From Darwinibacter acetoxidans_A (GTDB taxonomy: Bacteria; Bacillota; Limnochordia; Darwinibacteriales; Darwinibacteriaceae): 9,283 nt of DNA. Shown piece by piece: positions 6,544 through 9,283 of this stretch. Numbering within the stretch: the first letter of the stretch is position 1; the number at the start of each line of letters is the position of its first letter. A program made the position numbers and the translations under genes. The stretch spans positions 1 to 9,283 of the forward strand of contig JBHGWS010000100.1 in the NCBI GenBank assembly GCA_041936745.1, written 5' to 3'. The notes beneath the pieces are model-generated. The model made no database searches. It saw only the letters and a list, made by a program, of their open reading frames with translations, and was not told the origin of the DNA.

Positions 6544-7704
6544 TTACCTTCCATACTTTTCTCCTATTTCCCCCAAAGCCGCAAGCCCCCGATCTATCTC
6601 CCAAGGGGTATTCAAATGGGAAAAACTGAAGCGGACAACCCCCCGGCTTTTAGTCCCCAAGGCTTCGTGCATTAAAGGCGCGCAGTGGCCGCCCCCTCTT
6701 ACATAGATTCCGTAATTGTCTGCCAAAAGTTGGCTGGCATAACTTGAATCCAAGCCTTTAATATTTAAAGCTACAATGGGACAGCGCTGCTTAGCCGCAA
6801 AGTCCCCGTAGATTTCCACGCCGGCAAGTTTTTTCACCCCGTTCAAAAACCGGGCTGCTAGCTTTGTTTCCCGCTGCCAAATTTCCGCCGGCCCGCCCAT
6901 TTTTTCAATATAATTTAAGCCGGCAAGCAGGCCGGCGATACCGGGCGTGTTTAATGTACCTGCTTCCAAGGCCTCCGGCATTATTTCCGGCTGTTTTCTG
7001 GAAAAAGTCGCACTGCCGCTGCCGCCAACTTTAAGTGGCCTAATCGTAAGCCCTTTTCTGACATACATCCCGCCTATACCCGCGGGCCCGTAGAGGCTTT
7101 TATGGCCGCTGAAACAGAGGACATCTATTTTAAGTTTCTGTACGTCCAAAGGCACCAAACCGGCCACCTGCGCTGCATCCAGGATAAAAAGAATTTCGTG
7201 CCTGCGGCAGAAATCACCCAGATAAGCTAAATCCAATAAATTACCCGTCACGTTGGACGCACCGGTGCAGATTAAGGCTTTCGTGTCGGGCCGCAGAAAC
7301 TTTTTAAAATCACCTATATTTAAGCACCCTTTCCCATCGGCCGGCAGGATGCTTAATTCTAAGCCTTTTGCCTGCAGTAAATAAAGAGGCCGCAAAACAC
7401 TGTTGTGTTCCAGCGCTGTGGTCAAGACATGACTGCCCGGCGCCAGCAGGCCGAATAAGGCGGTGTTTAAACTTTCCGTTGCCCCGGAGCTGAAGGCAAA
7501 GCAGCTCGCATCTTCCGCGTTGAAAAATTCGGCCAGAGACTCCCTGGCATCGTAAACTAAACGGTTTGACTTTAAGGCCAAACCATGGGCGCCCCGGCCG
7601 CTGCTGCCCAAACTCTGCACAGCATCTAACACCGCCTCGGCTACAGCCTTGGGCTTGGGAAAAGATGTTGCCGCCTGGTCGAAATAGATTATGTTTTCTG
7701 TCAT
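6544..7704 (-). CDS. Cysteine desulfurase-family aminotransferase class V (selenium-associated type)
   Basis: PLP-dependent class V enzyme related to SufS/IscS and selenocysteine lyases, 386 residues from the ATG at 7704. I prefer this ATG to the GTG at 7716 because GGGGG lies about 5 bases upstream and it gives the family-like start before IIYFDQAATSFPKP. In this numbering the active-site features are His100 (LEHNS), Asp176 (LDAAQ), the PLP lysine Lys202 (SGHKSLYGP) and Cys341 in the loop GGGHCAP, which would carry the persulfide or selenide. The ending RGVVRFSFSHLNT is typical. It matches the subfamily that genome comparisons place beside YedF and DUF3343, exemplified by Enterococcus faecalis EF2568. 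It is the first gene of the trio. The likely role is to release S or Se from cysteine or selenocysteine for the two downstream carriers; the substrate preference is inferred. Confidence 0.93.
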   Translation of the reverse strand: MTENIIYFDQAATSFPKPKAVAEAVLDAVQSLGSSGRGAHGLALKSNRLVYDARESLAEFFNAEDASCFAFSSGATESLNTALFGLLAPGSHVLTTALEHNSVLRPLYLLQAKGLELSILPADGKGCLNIGDFKKFLRPDTKALICTGASNVTGNLLDLAYLGDFCRRHEILFILDAAQVAGLVPLDVQKLKIDVLCFSGHKSLYGPAGIGGMYVRKGLTIRPLKVGGSGSATFSRKQPEIMPEALEAGTLNTPGIAGLLAGLNYIEKMGGPAEIWQRETKLAARFLNGVKKLAGVEIYGDFAAKQRCPIVALNIKGLDSSYASQLLADNYGIYVRGGGHCAPLMHEALGTKSRGVVRFSFSHLNTPWEIDRGLAALGEIGEKYGR

Positions 7705-7763
7705 GTTTACCCCCACCCGAGAGGCCCAACTATTTGCCTGCCGTACTTTGTTTGCCTATGAGT

Positions 7764-7792
7764 ATTATAACATATGGGAAGGCTGTGCTTAA
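7764..7792 (-). promoter_or_regulatory. Extended -10 promoter for the desulfurase-DUF3343-yedF group
   Basis: On the minus strand a perfect -10 TATAAT (7769 to 7764) is preceded by TG one base away (TGTTATAAT), the extended -10 form. The -35 is weak: TTAAGC at 7792-7787 with 17-base spacing. The leader to the ATG at 7704 would be about 50 bases. The weak -35 lies inside the T tract of the preceding terminator. Confidence 0.75.
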
Positions 7793-7821
7793 AAGAAAAA
7801 GCCAAGGGCGGGCCTTGGCTT
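7791..7821 (-). terminator. Intrinsic terminator after the PIG-L gene
   Basis: On the minus strand AAGCCAAGG (7821-7813) pairs with CCTTGGCTT (7807-7799), a 9-base stem with a 5-base loop, followed by a T-rich tract TTTTTCTTTT (7800-7791). It begins 28 bases after the stop of the PIG-L gene and separates the GNAT/PIG-L unit from the selenium-type unit. Confidence 0.92.
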
Positions 7822-7848
7822 GTCTGCTTTTTATTTTCTGCCGGAGTA

Positions 7849-8565
7849 CTACAGCGGGCGGCCCGGCAGTGAAGCACCCTTGCTGACTTTGGCCCCTTTC
7901 GGCCGCATCAGCCCTACCGCGTATTTGCAGTTGGCCAGGCACCCCCGCATGACGGCAAGTGCTTTGTAATAATCTAAATAGCGGAAAGATGAGATCTGGC
8001 CCGCAAAAAGCTCGTATTCCTGAGCCCCTTTCAGCCACCGGTCATAGCTGTCCGTAATGTCAACGTAAGTATCAACTTCAAAGCCTTCCGGATCTTCCCA
8101 GTTTTCCGCAAAGTACTGCGTGTAGCAGCCGTGGGCCGGTAATTCCCGCTTGATTGAAGGCAGTGCCGCATAAAAAATTGCATCCTGGACGATGTGATAG
8201 GCAGCTTCGTGATCTTTATGAATACTGCCGTGCCAGTGTGTAATCATAATCGTTGGTTTCTCCGCCCTGATCAGATCCGCCAAAGCGTATTTAACTTCAT
8301 CGTTAACGGGCAGTTCCGCATCTTTATAAGGTAGAAAGACTGCTTTAGCACCTAAAACCGCCGCAGCTTTATGCCCTTCTTCTATCTTTTGCTCCGCATA
8401 ATCCTCAGGCGACATGGTGCGGTGCCCTTTTTCCCCCGGTGTTAAATGGACTAAAACGGCTTCATGCCCCGCCTGCGTATACTTGGCCACAAGTGCCCCG
8501 GCCATAATTTCCGCATCTCCCGCATGAGCGCCTACAACCATTATTTTATGCTTCTGTTTTGACAT
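7849..8565 (-). CDS. PIG-L/LmbE-family deacetylase with atypical AHAGDAE motif
   Basis: A 238-residue protein of the PIG-L superfamily, zinc-dependent N-deacetylases acting on N-acetylglucosamine-type groups (relatives: MshB, BshB, PIG-L). The N-terminal Rossmann-like motif is AHAGDAE (13-19). His14 and Asp17 match the zinc-binding His and second Asp of AHPDD, but the first Asp, the usual general base, is Gly16. The second zinc region is THWHGSIHKDHEAAYH, with His119 as the expected third ligand and His110, His112 and His116 nearby. The C-terminus has RGCLANCKYAVGLMRP and a short basic tail. No signal peptide or membrane segment is seen, so it is cytoplasmic. The ATG has an excellent RBS (TAGGAGGG) that overlaps the stop of the upstream GNAT gene, a 12-base gap indicating one transcript. 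It may deacetylate a sugar or thiol-precursor substrate, or may have altered chemistry. Confidence 0.9.
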   Translation of the reverse strand: MSKQKHKIMVVGAHAGDAEIMAGALVAKYTQAGHEAVLVHLTPGEKGHRTMSPEDYAEQKIEEGHKAAAVLGAKAVFLPYKDAELPVNDEVKYALADLIRAEKPTIMITHWHGSIHKDHEAAYHIVQDAIFYAALPSIKRELPAHGCYTQYFAENWEDPEGFEVDTYVDITDSYDRWLKGAQEYELFAGQISSFRYLDYYKALAVMRGCLANCKYAVGLMRPKGAKVSKGASLPGRPL

Positions 8566-8577
8566 TAAAATTCCCTC

Positions 8578-9283
8578 CTAGGCCAATTCCTTTTGGCAGA
8601 CGTGGAATTGGCGGGTTATTTCAAATCCCGTTGCTGTGTACAAATAACCTGCGGGGCTCGTTTCGCCTGTCCACAAAAACCAAGCCCCGTGTAAACCTTG
8701 GGCGCGCATGGCCGCAAGGCAGATATTCAACAATATTTTCCCTAAACCTTGGCCTCGTTGATCCGGTCCGACCCCAAAAGGCCCGAAGCGCTCCGGGATC
8801 CCTTCGTAGGCACCGTGCAGGCAAAAGCCAACGATTCTTCCCATTTCGTCGCGGGCAACAAAAATCCAATCAAGGGGCAGCCCCCTTAATATACCCTCCC
8901 GGATGGCCCGGCCCCAGTCCGGATTGAAAACTTCGTTAGCAAATTTAATCAACTCCGCCAAATCGCTATCTTGGGCGGTAAGGAAAGTATAGCCTTCTTT
9001 TTCCCGCTGCTTTTTTAAATCAACTACATCTTGAGGTAGAAAAAAGCCTACCAAACTGCGGTCCATGGCCACGGGGGAATAAAGCTTGGTAAAGCCTGAT
9101 TTCTGCAAAAACTGCCAGCCTGCGGGGTAAGCTGCCTCATCCAGGCCCGGTAAGATATAGTTAGGAGCGTAAGATGCGAAAAACACTTTTTTTCTGCCCG
9201 TATCTTTTAAGAACTTTAAGCCCCGCGCCATCAATTGCGTACCGATGCCCTGCCTTTGATAATCTTTATGGACAAAGAAAAAC
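8578..9283 (-). CDS. Tandem-GNAT N-acetyltransferase, N-terminus beyond window edge
   Basis: The frame is open through the right edge, so the TTG/ATG near 9234 should not be taken as the start. The visible 234 residues begin FFFVHKDYQRQGIGTQLM, which is the acetyl-CoA-binding motif A (QRQGIG) of a first GNAT domain. A second GNAT domain follows, starting near EGYTFLTAQDSDL. It has the strands DWIFVARDEMGRIVGFCLHG, a second motif A (VGPDQRGQGLGKILL, visible residues 171-185) and a closing YTATGFEI. The protein thus has two GNAT domains, both with recognisable CoA-binding loops. It would transfer acetyl or another acyl group to an amine; the substrate is unknown. Its stop is 12 bases before the PIG-L deacetylase ATG and overlaps that gene's RBS, so the two are co-expressed. 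Mycothiol synthase MshD has the same tandem-GNAT layout, but no closer link is claimed. Confidence 0.9.
   Translation of the reverse strand, partial: FFFVHKDYQRQGIGTQLMARGLKFLKDTGRKKVFFASYAPNYILPGLDEAAYPAGWQFLQKSGFTKLYSPVAMDRSLVGFFLPQDVVDLKKQREKEGYTFLTAQDSDLAELIKFANEVFNPDWGRAIREGILRGLPLDWIFVARDEMGRIVGFCLHGAYEGIPERFGPFGVGPDQRGQGLGKILLNICLAAMRAQGLHGAWFLWTGETSPAGYLYTATGFEITRQFHVCQKELA

Noticed and set aside
5661..7704. Selenocysteine (in-frame TGA) in the selenium-type genes
   Set aside because: All expected cysteine positions use Cys codons, and no internal TGA interrupts the frames.
7310..7729. 139-codon minus-strand frame overlapping the cysteine desulfurase gene
   Set aside because: Out-of-frame shadow; the desulfurase frame carries all the active-site motifs.
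8559..8927. 122-codon plus-strand frame opposite the GNAT gene
   Set aside because: Antisense shadow of the GNAT domain; basic, low-information translation.

Overview
The window looks like chromosomal DNA from a Gram-positive anaerobe of the Clostridia, perhaps close to the Peptococcaceae. This is inferred from a T-box leader on a tRNA synthetase gene, strong AGGAGG-type ribosome binding sites with several GTG/TTG starts, moderate GC, and a cysteine desulfurase / DUF3343 / YedF trio typical of selenium-using clostridia. No mobile element, CRISPR array, rRNA or tRNA is visible.

Left part (1-3180). A leftward gene of unknown function is cut by the left edge and starts with GTG at 374. Divergent from it, a consensus promoter (455-483) drives a leucine-specific T-box leader (about 490-712, specifier codon CTC, intrinsic terminator 675-710) and leuS (734-3145, TTG start). 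A strong hairpin terminator follows leuS.

Middle (3180-5542, minus strand). Three tightly packed genes are transcribed towards leuS. In transcription order they are a xylose-isomerase-like TIM-barrel protein with several altered metal ligands, an NAD-dependent nucleotide-sugar epimerase, and an HD-domain phosphohydrolase of the HDDC2/YfbR type. The last two are 1 base apart and probably translationally coupled. A 118-base gap (5543-5660) with palindromes separates them from the next group.

Selenium/sulfur group (5661-7704, minus). Transcription order is cysteine desulfurase-like protein, DUF3343 protein, YedF-like TusA-DsrE fusion. The group is preceded by an extended -10 promoter (TGTTATAAT). 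By family knowledge these proteins mobilise and relay sulfur or selenium as persulfide/perselenide. No selD, selA or selenoprotein gene lies in the window.

Right part (7849-9283, minus). A PIG-L/LmbE-family deacetylase lacks the usual catalytic Asp. It lies 12 bases downstream of a tandem-GNAT acetyltransferase whose start is beyond the right edge, and the pair ends in a strong intrinsic terminator at 7791-7821. An acetylase/deacetylase pair suggests acetylation chemistry on an amino-sugar-like substrate, but the substrate cannot be read from the sequence.
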